Assembly: GCA_051745395.1 (NCBI GenBank)
Contig: JBNJEA010000093.1
Location: 1-12,297 of the forward strand
DNA length: 12,297 nt
DNA from: JBNJEA01 sp051745395
Lineage (GTDB): Bacteria > Desulfobacterota > Desulfobacteria > Desulfobacterales > Desulfosalsimonadaceae
Direction of reading: 5' to 3'
In this document: in pieces, positions 5,282-12,123 of the stretch
How positions within the stretch are numbered: position 1 is the stretch's first letter
Layout: every line of letters starts with the position of its first letter
Notes under the pieces: generated by a model
Seen by the model: the letters and a program-made list of their open reading frames with translations, nothing else
Database searches by the model: none
Told to the model about the DNA's origin: nothing
Program-made: the position numbers and the translations under genes

Positions 5282-7429
5282 TTACGTGCGGCGGACTTCG
5301 GAAATAATGGAGACCTTGCGGAGTTTGTTGATTACGTCGTCTAAGTGATGCCGGTCGTTGACCATGATGGTGAAGTAGGCGTAGACCATTTTGCTGCCCC
5401 CGTGTTCGAGCCGCACATCATTGATGTTGGCGTTGGCCTTGCTGATGGCCGTTGAGATTTCAGCCAGCAGTCCCACCTGGTCGTAGCCGGTTATCAGAAG
5501 CGATGCCGGGTACATACCGGATTCGTCGGTTTTCCATTCCACCTCGATCTCCCGGTCGGGATTCATTTTCAACGCGTTGACGCATCCGGTGCGGTGGACC
5601 GTCACCCCGGCGCCGTGAGTGATGTAGCCGGTGATGGGATCGCCCGGCACCGGCTGGCAGCACTTGCCGAACCGGATCAGGATGTCTTCCATGCCGTGGA
5701 TGACCACGCCGCTGCTTTTTTCCTTTCGTTTGCGATCCCGCCGCCGGGTCATGATCTTGTCGATGAGCTTGGGTTCGGTTTTGTCCTTCAAGTTCGGATC
5801 GAACTTTCTGATGATCTGAAGCGGCGTGATCTTGCCGATGCCCACGCTGGCGATCAAGTCATCGACGTTTTTGAAATTAAACTCCTCGGCGACTTTTCCC
5901 ATCTGCGTCGTATTGACCAGGGAATTGAAATTCAGCCGGTATTTGCGGAAAGCCTTTTCACACATTTCCCGGCCCAGCGACAGGCTGCGCTCCTTTTCCT
6001 GCTTGCGGATAAACTGGCGGATGCGGGACTTGGCCTTGACGGTCTTGACGAAATTGATCCAGTCCTTGCTCGGCTGGTGGCCCTTGGTGGTCATGATTTC
6101 GACGATATCGCCGCTTTTGAGCTGGTACTGCAGCGGCATCAGCCGGCCGTTGATCTTGGCGCCGGTACACTCGTTTCCCACCTCGGTGTGGATCATGTAG
6201 GCGAAATCAACCGGAGTGGCGCCTTTGGGCAGGGATTTGACCTCGCCGGTGGGGGTAAAGACAAAGACCTCGTCGGGAAACAGGTCGATGCGCACGTTTT
6301 CGAGAAATTCCTCGGGATCGCCGAAGTTTTTCTGGTTTTCCACCAGGTTGTGAATCCAGGCAAAGGTCTGGGCATTGTTGATGTTTTCGGTCTTGCCCTC
6401 TTTGTAGCTCCAGTGGGCGGCGATGCCGAATTTGGCCACGTGGTCCATTTCCCGGGTCCGGATCTGGATTTCCATCCGCTCGCCGTAGGGGCCGATGACG
6501 GTGGTATGCAGGGACTGGTACATGTTGGGCTTGGGTACGGCGATGTAGTCCTTGAATTTTTTGGCGATCGGTTTCCACTTGGCGTGGATGTTGCCCAGCA
6601 CCGCGTAACAGTCGGCCATGTTGTCGACGATAATGCGGAAGGCGATGATGTCATAGACCTCTTCGAAATCCAGATTCTGGGACTGCATCTTGTGGTAGAT
6701 GCTGTAGTATTGCTTGTACCGGCCCTTGACATCGCAGTCGATGCCGACCTGCTGCATCTGTTCCCGGATCAGGGTGCGGACGGTTTTGACGTAGTGCTGC
6801 CGTTCGGCTTCGCCGCGCCGGACCATGTTTTCGATTTGTTTATAGGCTTCGGGGTCGGCAAAGTAAAAAGCGCTTTCCTCGAGTTCGTTTTTGATCCAGT
6901 AAATACCAAGCCGGGCGGCAATGGGGGTGTAAATGTCCAATGTTTCCCGGGCGATGTTTTTTTGCTTTTCCGGGGATTTGTGGTAGTGCAGCGTCCGGAT
7001 GTTGTGGAGCCGGTCTGCGAGCTTGATCAGGATCACCCGAAGATCATCGGCCATGGCCAGAATCATCTTGCGCGTGTTTTCCGCCTGCCGCTGTTGATCC
7101 GTGGAAAAGGGAAGGGCGCTGATCTTGGTGACCCCGGAAACGATGTGGGCGACTTCCTTGCCGAAAATGTTGTAGATTTCATCAATGGTGGCATAGGTGT
7201 CCTCGACCACGTCATGGAGCAGGCCGGCGGCAATGCTGACCGGGTCTAGTTTCATGTCGGCCAGGATATCGGCCACCTCCAGGGGATGCGACAGGTAGGG
7301 CTCGCCGGAAAGCCGCATTTGTCCCTCGTGGACCCGGGCCGAATAGATGTAGGCCCGGTCGATGATGTCGGTGTCGACATCGGGATAGTACTCGTAGAGC
7401 TTGTCGAGTATGTCGGTAATTCGGATCAT
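5282..7429 (-). CDS. Bifunctional (p)ppGpp synthetase/hydrolase, Rel/SpoT family
   Basis: The enzyme makes and degrades the stringent-response alarmone (p)ppGpp. The 715-aa protein has the full long-RSH layout: HD hydrolase (about 25-200) with H48 in YLSHPLEVA, HDVVED at 72-77 and D139 in LADRLHNIRT; synthetase (about 235-345) with GRYKQYYSIYHKM, YIAVPKPNMYQSLHTT and EIQIRT; TGS domain (about 385-446); a region with GKCCQPVPGDPI (588-599); and a C-terminal ACT domain (about 640-715). The synthetase charge motif is KFKD (291-294), close to the RFKD of bifunctional enzymes and unlike the EFDD of synthetase-only RelA. The hydrolase residues are intact, so both activities are expected. The ATG has no Shine-Dalgarno, and the leader upstream is heptamer repeat. 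The gene follows ispG and proS on the same strand. I left the symbol blank because rel, relA and spoT are all used for this form. Confidence 0.95.
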   Translation of the reverse strand: MIRITDILDKLYEYYPDVDTDIIDRAYIYSARVHEGQMRLSGEPYLSHPLEVADILADMKLDPVSIAAGLLHDVVEDTYATIDEIYNIFGKEVAHIVSGVTKISALPFSTDQQRQAENTRKMILAMADDLRVILIKLADRLHNIRTLHYHKSPEKQKNIARETLDIYTPIAARLGIYWIKNELEESAFYFADPEAYKQIENMVRRGEAERQHYVKTVRTLIREQMQQVGIDCDVKGRYKQYYSIYHKMQSQNLDFEEVYDIIAFRIIVDNMADCYAVLGNIHAKWKPIAKKFKDYIAVPKPNMYQSLHTTVIGPYGERMEIQIRTREMDHVAKFGIAAHWSYKEGKTENINNAQTFAWIHNLVENQKNFGDPEEFLENVRIDLFPDEVFVFTPTGEVKSLPKGATPVDFAYMIHTEVGNECTGAKINGRLMPLQYQLKSGDIVEIMTTKGHQPSKDWINFVKTVKAKSRIRQFIRKQEKERSLSLGREMCEKAFRKYRLNFNSLVNTTQMGKVAEEFNFKNVDDLIASVGIGKITPLQIIRKFDPNLKDKTEPKLIDKIMTRRRDRKRKEKSSGVVIHGMEDILIRFGKCCQPVPGDPITGYITHGAGVTVHRTGCVNALKMNPDREIEVEWKTDESGMYPASLLITGYDQVGLLAEISTAISKANANINDVRLEHGGSKMVYAYFTIMVNDRHHLDDVINKLRKVSIISEVRRT

Positions 7430-7440
7430 AGACGATGGTA

Positions 7441-7510
7441 TAAGGTGTAGGGTCTAAGGTCTAAGGTCTAAGGTGTAAGGTGTAAGGTGTAAGGTGTAAG
7501 GTCTAAGGTG
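7441..7510. repeat. Tandem heptamer array, ten copies of TAAGGT(G/C)
   Basis: Ten consecutive 7-base units are in perfect register: six read TAAGGTG-type, three TAAGGTC, and the second copy has one change (TAGGGTC). The array starts 11 bases upstream of the rel start codon, so on the minus strand it forms the last part of the rel leader, reading as repeated CACCTTA. It is a simple tandem repeat with no spacers, so it is not a CRISPR array. Confidence 0.95.
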
Positions 7511-7535
7511 TACCCTTGAAGTTTTTGTTCCCTTG

Positions 7536-7598
7536 GACCTTATACCGTAAACCTTGGACCTTACACCTTACACCTTGAACCTTACACCTTAGACCTTT
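7536..7598. repeat. Tandem heptamer array in the opposite orientation, nine degenerate copies
   Basis: Nine 7-base units follow the reverse complement of the first array (GACCTTA, CACCTTA, AACCTTA and variants, with one divergent copy TACCGTA at 7543-7549). The array ends exactly where the proS stop codon begins (7599). With 7441-7510 it can form a long imperfect hairpin around the central 25-base spacer 7511-7535. This copy is more degenerate than the first. Confidence 0.9.
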
Positions 7599-9119
7599 TT
7601 AATATGCCTTTGCAAAGACAACCCGCTTGGGGCTGGGCCGGTTGCATTCGATGCATTCGCCTGCTGCGTCGCCTTCTTCAAAGGGAATGCACCGGATGGT
7701 GACGTTGAGGCGGTCCTTGATCGCCTTTTCGCAGGCAATGTCGCCGCACCAGTGGGCCCGGGCGAAACCGCCGTGAATTTCGGACTGCTGCGGGTCTTTC
7801 GGCGTAAAAAACGCGGCAAAGGCATCGGCGTCATCAATGTCTTTCGTATGGGCCTGCTGGAAAGCCAGCGCCTTTTCAAACAGGTGGTTCTGGATCTCGT
7901 CTAAAATCTGCTCCACTTCTTCGATAAATTGCGCCCGGGGCATGGAAAAGCTGTCTTTTTTGTCCCAGTCCCGCCGGCCGACGAATACGGCGTCGGCGGC
8001 AATGTCTTTGGGCCCGATTTCCACGCGCAGGGGGATGCCTTTGCGGATCCAGTCCCAGTTGCGGGCGCCGCCGATGTCGCGGTCGTCGATTTCCACGCGC
8101 AATGCGGCGCCGCAGTAGGTTTTGGCGCCAAGCGCATCGGCGATTTGCCGGGTATAGTCCATTACCGTTTCCCGGTCCTTATCCTTTTTCACAATCGGCA
8201 GCAGCACCACGTGCGCCGAGGCCACCCGCGGCGGCAGGACCACGCCGTTGTCATCGCTGTGGGTCATGATCAAGCCGCCGATCATCCGGGTTGATACCCC
8301 CCAGGAGGTTGTCCATCCGAACTCTTCGGTTTCCTGCGCCGATTGAAAGCGGATGTCGGATGCCCGGGCGAAATTTTGCCCGAGAAAATGGGACGTGCCG
8401 GCCTGGAGGGCTTTGCGGTCCTGCATCATGGCCTCGATGCATGTGGTGATCTCGGCGCCGGGAAATTTTTCCGCAGGCGATTTTTCGCCGGTAATCACCG
8501 GCATGGCCAGGTATTTTTCCGCCATTTCGCGGTACACATCAAGCATCATAAACGTCCGGTCAATGGCTTCCTGCTTTGTGGCATGCACGGTGTGGCCCTC
8601 CTGCCATAAAAATTCACTGGTGCGCAGAAAAATCCGGGTGCGCATTTCCCAGCGGACCACGTTGGCCCACTGGTTGAGCAGCATCGGCAGGTCCCGGTAG
8701 CTTCGGATCCACTTGGCAAAGGCATCTCCGATAATCGTCTCCGAAGTCGGCCGGACGATCAGGGGTTCGGCAAGCTTGCCGGCCGGCACCAACTGGCCTT
8801 CATCGTTTTTTTCCAGCTTGTGGTGGGTCACCACGGCGCATTCCTTGGCAAACCCCTCGACGTGTTCGGCCTCTTTTTCCAGGAAATGGACCGGGATAAA
8901 CAGGGGGAAATAGGCATTTCTGACCCCGGTGGCCTTGAACATGTCATCCAATTGCCGCTGGATGTTTTCCCACAGGGCATAGCCCCAGGGCTTGATGACC
9001 ATGCAGCCCCGTACCGGGGAAAGCTCTGCCATGTCCGAGGCGCGGATCACCTGCTGGTACCATTCCGGATAGTTTTCTTCCCGCGTGGGGGTGATCGCCG
9101 ATTGTGGTTGTTTTGCCAT
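7599..9119 (-). CDS. proS: Prolyl-tRNA synthetase, archaeal/eukaryotic type
   Basis: This class II synthetase charges tRNA-Pro. The 506-aa protein is the short archaeal/eukaryotic-like form: it lacks the roughly 180-residue editing insertion between motifs 2 and 3 that typical bacterial ProRS carries, and instead ends in a C-terminal zinc-binding domain and the family's final tyrosine (AKAY). Motifs: class II motif 1 region GCMVIKPWGYALWENI (38-53), PTSE at 124-127, motif 2 from RWEMRTRIFLRTSEF with GHT (156-177), motif 3 GGLIMTHSDDNGVVLPPR (281-298). Candidate zinc cysteines are C458, C463, C489 and C492. A GAAGGG Shine-Dalgarno precedes the ATG. It lies 37 bases after ispG and upstream of rel in the same direction. 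This ProRS type is known in some bacteria, so its presence is not in itself evidence of recent transfer. Confidence 0.96.
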   Translation of the reverse strand: MAKQPQSAITPTREENYPEWYQQVIRASDMAELSPVRGCMVIKPWGYALWENIQRQLDDMFKATGVRNAYFPLFIPVHFLEKEAEHVEGFAKECAVVTHHKLEKNDEGQLVPAGKLAEPLIVRPTSETIIGDAFAKWIRSYRDLPMLLNQWANVVRWEMRTRIFLRTSEFLWQEGHTVHATKQEAIDRTFMMLDVYREMAEKYLAMPVITGEKSPAEKFPGAEITTCIEAMMQDRKALQAGTSHFLGQNFARASDIRFQSAQETEEFGWTTSWGVSTRMIGGLIMTHSDDNGVVLPPRVASAHVVLLPIVKKDKDRETVMDYTRQIADALGAKTYCGAALRVEIDDRDIGGARNWDWIRKGIPLRVEIGPKDIAADAVFVGRRDWDKKDSFSMPRAQFIEEVEQILDEIQNHLFEKALAFQQAHTKDIDDADAFAAFFTPKDPQQSEIHGGFARAHWCGDIACEKAIKDRLNVTIRCIPFEEGDAAGECIECNRPSPKRVVFAKAY

Positions 9120-9156
9120 GGTTTTACCCTTCGATTATCCTGTTTCGGTTTGCATT

Positions 9157-10242
9157 TCAGTGTTGATCCGGATTTTCGGCTTCAAATTCCGCCACCGCCG
9201 CAAGCAGGGCATCGACCAACTGATCCTGGGGCAGCTTTTTGATCACCTCTCCTTTTTTAAACAGCACACCGCTGTTTTTGCCGCCGGCGATGCCCACATC
9301 GGCTTCCTTGGCCTCGCCGGGGCCGTTGACCACGCAGCCCATGATCGCCACCTTGATCGGCGCGGTTTTGGTCATCATCGCTATTTCCACGGTTTCGGCA
9401 ACAGAAAATAAATCGATGTGGCAGCGTCCGCAAGTAGGACACGATATGATTTCCGGCCCGCGGCGGCGGATGCCCAACGACTTTAAGATTTCATAGGCCA
9501 CCCGCACCTCTTCCACGGGATCGCGGGTTAAAGACACCCGGATGGTGTCGCCGATGCCTTTCAAAAGCAGCGCCCCGATGCCCACCGAGGACTTGACAAT
9601 GCCCGAATACAGGCCGCCGGCTTCCGTGACGCCCACGTGCAGGGGAACCTCGGATACCGCCGAAAATTGGCGATAGGCATCGATGGTTTGCAACACGTCC
9701 GAGGACTTGATCGATACCTTGATTTGATCGAAGCCGTATCCGCCCATCCGGTCGATATGGCGCAGGGCGCTTTCCACGAGGGCGCCCGCTGTGGGGCCGC
9801 CGTGTTTTTTCAGCAAATCCTTTTCCAGCGAACCCGAGTTGACGCCGATGCGGATGGAAATGCCGCGGTCTTTGGCGGCGTCCACTATGGTCTTGACGCG
9901 CTTTTCGCTGCCGATGTTGCCCGGGTTGATCCGGATGCCGTCGGCGCCGGACTCAATGGCGGCCACGGCGAGTTGATAATCAAAATGGATGTCTGCGATC
10001 AGGGGGATTTCAATTTGAGCTCGGATCGCGGAAATGGCCGCCGCCGCCGTTTGGTCCGGCACCGCCACCCGGATGATTTCACAGCCGGCTTCTGTCAGGC
10101 GCCGGATCTGGGCCACCGTGGCGGCGACATCTTCGGTAAACGTATTGGTCATGGACTGGACAGCCACCGGGGCGCCGGCACCGACCGGGACGCGGCCCAC
10201 CCGGATTTGCCGCGTATTTTTCCGTTCAATCGAAATTGGCAT
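9157..10242 (-). CDS. ispG: 4-hydroxy-3-methylbut-2-enyl diphosphate synthase (flavodoxin/ferredoxin)
   Basis: IspG (GcpE) converts the cyclic diphosphate MEcPP to HMBPP, the penultimate step of the MEP isoprenoid pathway, using a [4Fe-4S] cluster. At 361 aa it is the compact bacterial form without the middle domain seen in plants and chlamydiae. The TIM-barrel part contains VAVQSMTNTFTEDV (26-39), ADIHFDY (83-89) and INPGNIG (105-111). The cluster ligands are C268 and C271 in SCPTCGRC, C303 in MGCVVNGPGEA, and E310, the unusual glutamate ligand of this family. It is the first visible gene of ispG-proS-rel; the Shine-Dalgarno is poor. The start MPISIERKNTRQIRVG matches the usual N-terminus. 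Confidence 0.97.
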   Translation of the reverse strand: MPISIERKNTRQIRVGRVPVGAGAPVAVQSMTNTFTEDVAATVAQIRRLTEAGCEIIRVAVPDQTAAAAISAIRAQIEIPLIADIHFDYQLAVAAIESGADGIRINPGNIGSEKRVKTIVDAAKDRGISIRIGVNSGSLEKDLLKKHGGPTAGALVESALRHIDRMGGYGFDQIKVSIKSSDVLQTIDAYRQFSAVSEVPLHVGVTEAGGLYSGIVKSSVGIGALLLKGIGDTIRVSLTRDPVEEVRVAYEILKSLGIRRRGPEIISCPTCGRCHIDLFSVAETVEIAMMTKTAPIKVAIMGCVVNGPGEAKEADVGIAGGKNSGVLFKKGEVIKKLPQDQLVDALLAAVAEFEAENPDQH

Positions 10243-10377
10243 GAAAGTCCGAAACCAATGGATGTTACAATATCAGGGTATTGAAAATGGACATGCGCTG
10301 TGTCCAAAAAACCGAATTTACCGCCGTTTTTTTCATACCTAACAAACCGGATTTTTTTGATCAAGCGAAATAGTGCC

Positions 10378-10527
10378 CGCCCGGCAGGGGGGATATGGGC
10401 CGCCACCGGGAGGTGGCACCGAAAAGGCGGAAAATGTGGCAAGCCATGGGATCGGGCGCGGGTGCCGGTTGCGTTTTGCCGCCTCGACAATGGTCTTGTT
10501 CTGCGTTACATTGAAATCGTCGAGGCG
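10378..10527 (+). ncRNA. Possible structured leader RNA of the 129-aa gene
   Basis: Three nested or adjacent stems can be drawn by eye. A long-range stem pairs CGC+CCGGCA (10378-10386) with TGCCGG+GCG (10463-10468 and 10471-10473, two-base bulge). It encloses a perfect 6-bp hairpin, GCCACC/GGTGGC (10402-10417), capped by GGGA, a GNRA tetraloop in the plus sense only. A second domain pairs CGCCTCGAC (10480-10488) with GTCGAGGCG (10519-10527), and CAATG/CATTG can extend it inward as an alternative. It ends 48 bases before the ATG. It might be a cis-regulatory element or riboswitch, but I do not recognise the class, and GC-rich sequence folds easily. Confidence 0.35.
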
Positions 10528-10562
10528 CAGCGGGAACGAAGAAAACGGAACCATTATTTAGT

Positions 10563-10566
10563 GGAG
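10563..10566 (+). promoter_or_regulatory. Shine-Dalgarno for the 129-aa gene
   Basis: GGAG lies nine bases before the ATG at 10576 and favours this start over longer in-frame versions reaching back into the GC-rich leader. Confidence 0.5.
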
Positions 10567-10575
10567 AAAAAAACA

Positions 10576-10965
10576 ATGACATCTCATGATGCCCGTGTCC
10601 GGAAAATGTTAACGAAGCGGTCCAAATCCGGGGAGTTGGCCTGCGCCCGGGCCTTTGGCGCTGCCGAGGAACTCGGGGTTTTGCCGGCCACCGTTGGCAG
10701 GTATGCCGACGAAATGGGGCTGCACCTGGTCAAATGCCAGCTCGGCCTGTTTGGATACGAACCGGAAAAAAAGATCGTCCAGCCGCGCGATTCGGTTTCC
10801 CCCGAATTAAAGGCCGCCATTTCAGACGGGCTCGCAGATGGCCGGCTGCCCTGTGCCGCGGCATGGGAGATTGCCGATCGACTGGGATTGAAAAAAATGG
10901 ATGTCAGCGGGGCCTGCGAAACGCTTGATATCAAGATCAAACCCTGTCAGTTGGGCGCATTTTAG
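10576..10965 (+). CDS. Uncharacterised protein of two homologous CQLG repeats
   Basis: I do not recognise this gene. The 129-aa product is two copies of one unit: residues 19-59 and 89-129 align without gaps with 14 identities in 41. Each unit opens G-x-L-x-C-A-x-A, continues through a helical segment with hydrophobic spacing that could be helix-turn-helix (A-A/x-E-x-L-G...V), and closes C-Q-L-G-x-F. Thus two cysteines recur at the same places (C23/C54 and C93/C124); C114 is extra. The paired cysteines could bind a metal or cluster or be redox-active, and the fold could bind DNA, but this is inference. No signal peptide or membrane segment is visible. It has its own long leader and is followed 93 bases later by the QueG-like gene on the same strand, so they might share a transcript. 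The start is set by a GGAG. Confidence 0.8.
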   Translation: MTSHDARVRKMLTKRSKSGELACARAFGAAEELGVLPATVGRYADEMGLHLVKCQLGLFGYEPEKKIVQPRDSVSPELKAAISDGLADGRLPCAAAWEIADRLGLKKMDVSGACETLDIKIKPCQLGAF

Positions 10966-11046
10966 CCCTTTTTGCAAAGGCCGGAAAAAGTCGTTTCCCA
11001 CGGCATACAATGACAGTGAATTGCGACCTGAATGGAGCGCAGAAAC

Positions 11047-11051
11047 AGGAG
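11047..11051 (+). promoter_or_regulatory. Shine-Dalgarno that fixes the QueG-like start
   Basis: AGGAG lies seven bases before the ATG at 11059. It favours this start over the in-frame ATG at 11032, which would add the basic residues MERRNRRNL. Confidence 0.7.
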
Positions 11052-11058
11052 AAATCTC

Positions 11059-11838
11059 ATGGAAATTGAAAAACAGATTATGGACACCGCCATTGCCAAT
11101 GGCGCAGACCTCGCCGGCATTGCAAGTATGGAGGCCCTTAAAAACTCTGCCTCTCACATCATATATACGCAACTGCCGGACTATGCAGGGGTGGGCACCA
11201 GTAAAGATGATCATGGGCAGGCAAGGGAGCAATTGTTCAACTGGCCGGATACAGTAAAATCGGTACTCGTGATTGGTTTGTCGCACCCTGCGGATAAGCC
11301 GGAGCTGGATTGGTGGGATGGCAGGGGCACTCCTGGCAATCGGCAGTTGATGGAAATAATGAGGCTGACCCGGCAGCAAATTGAAAGCAACCTGAACGGG
11401 GGGACCCATAAGCTGCATTACTATGTGGAAAAAGGCGGCGTTTTCCTCAAGGATGCCGCAGTCCTGGCCGGGTTGGGGTGTATCGGCAAAAACAATCTCT
11501 TGTTGACGCCCTCATTCGGCCCCAGAATCCGGCTCCGGGCGCTTTTTCTGGATACGGAACTTGAGCCAACCGGACCTGTCGGCTTTGATCCCTGCTCCGG
11601 GTGCAAGGTGAATTGCAGAAGGGTCTGTCCGGAAGGGGCGATGAAAGAAAAAGCGCCCGAGTTTGAATCGATCAAGGCTGTAGCGCATCTGCCGGCAAGA
11701 GACGGGTGCTATAACAGGGAAACCTGCAATATAAAGATGGAAAAGGATATCGCCGAGAGCAAAAAAGACAATTCAAAAGAGCCGGCGCCAGTTAAATACT
11801 GTCGACGCTGCGAGTTTGTTTGTCCGGTAGGGAAATAG
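11059..11838 (+). CDS. Short QueG-like double [4Fe-4S] cluster protein
   Basis: The 259-aa protein resembles the core of epoxyqueuosine reductase (QueG), which shares a cobalamin-binding fold with reductive dehalogenases. The segment GGVFLKDAAVLAGLGCIGKN (126-145), then PSFGPRIRLR and DTEL, corresponds to the AGLGWIGK region of QueG. Two cluster motifs follow: C179-x2-C182-x3-C186-x3-C190-P, and C248-x2-C251-x3-C255-P, with C217 and C223 between them as further ligands. It is about 120 residues shorter than QueG of roughly 380 aa and lacks the C-terminal HEAT repeats that contact tRNA; it ends four residues after the last cluster cysteine. Queuosine synthesis is therefore not a safe assignment. 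It may be an oxidoreductase of unknown substrate. No signal peptide is visible. It may share a transcript with the CQLG-repeat gene. Confidence 0.8.
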   Translation: MEIEKQIMDTAIANGADLAGIASMEALKNSASHIIYTQLPDYAGVGTSKDDHGQAREQLFNWPDTVKSVLVIGLSHPADKPELDWWDGRGTPGNRQLMEIMRLTRQQIESNLNGGTHKLHYYVEKGGVFLKDAAVLAGLGCIGKNNLLLTPSFGPRIRLRALFLDTELEPTGPVGFDPCSGCKVNCRRVCPEGAMKEKAPEFESIKAVAHLPARDGCYNRETCNIKMEKDIAESKKDNSKEPAPVKYCRRCEFVCPVGK

Positions 11839-12123
11839 CGATAATGAAGCGGGGTTGGTCACAAGGATTGCCTTGCCGCGAAAGAATTTTTGACGAAGCA
11901 CTTTTTGGTCGGGGGATCATATTTTATTCTTAGCCCTGTAAAAATTAAAGGTAAGTGGGGCTTTAACTATGTTGTTCGACCTCGAATTGCCAGTCATTCA
12001 TGATAGCCAGATCCAGCTCCTACAGGGACTGCAGCAACATGTCGTCCTTATTCGGGATCGGATTCAGCGTTGCCCGGAGGCCGGTTTATGACAAGAAACC
12101 ATTGAAATTTTGAAAAAATAACT
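11839..12123. other. Intergenic region with no clear gene
   Basis: About 285 bases lie between the QueG-like stop and the end of the converging antiporter-like gene. A weak bulged hairpin (GCGG 11849-11852 with CCGC 11876-11879, enclosing CAAGG 11862-11866 and CCTTG 11871-11875) precedes an A/T-rich stretch and could end the upstream transcript. One 40-codon plus-strand frame runs 11969-12091 (MLFDLELPV...); it has no well-placed Shine-Dalgarno and no recognisable homology, so I do not call it a gene. Confidence 0.4.

Larger units (their letters stand above)
10243..10575. other. Divergent intergenic region between ispG and the CQLG-repeat gene
   Basis: This 333-base stretch has an AT-rich part beside ispG (to about 10370) and a GC-rich part (about 10375-10530) beside the next plus-strand gene. 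The GC-rich part can fold into stems described in a separate entry. A plus-strand reading frame is open from 10300 into the 129-aa gene, but its translation is low-complexity and basic, unlike a protein. I found no convincing promoter on either strand. Confidence 0.55.

Noticed and set aside
5594..7249. A 551-codon open frame on the plus strand opposite rel
   Set aside because: It lies wholly inside rel on the other strand, its translation is a low-complexity mix of V, D, G, F and H typical of antisense frames in GC-rich genes, and rel itself has every expected motif.
7441..7598. CRISPR array
   Set aside because: Units are 7 bases with no spacers between them; a CRISPR needs repeats of about 23 bases or more with unique spacers.
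10300..10575. N-terminal extension of the 129-aa protein back to 10300
   Set aside because: The extra 92 residues are basic and irregular, lie over the foldable GC-rich leader, and the Shine-Dalgarno at 10563 supports the later start.
10953..10973. Intrinsic terminator at the end of the 129-aa gene (GGGC...GCCC then T run)
   Set aside because: The stem is only 4 bp with an 8-base loop and overlaps the stop codon; too weak to call, though it may slow transcription.
11006..11011. TACAAT as a -10 element for the QueG-like gene
   Set aside because: No acceptable -35 sequence lies 16 to 18 bases upstream, so a promoter cannot be supported.
11844..11933. A 29-codon plus-strand frame after the QueG-like gene
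   Set aside because: Too short, no Shine-Dalgarno, no recognisable sequence; more likely untranslated.
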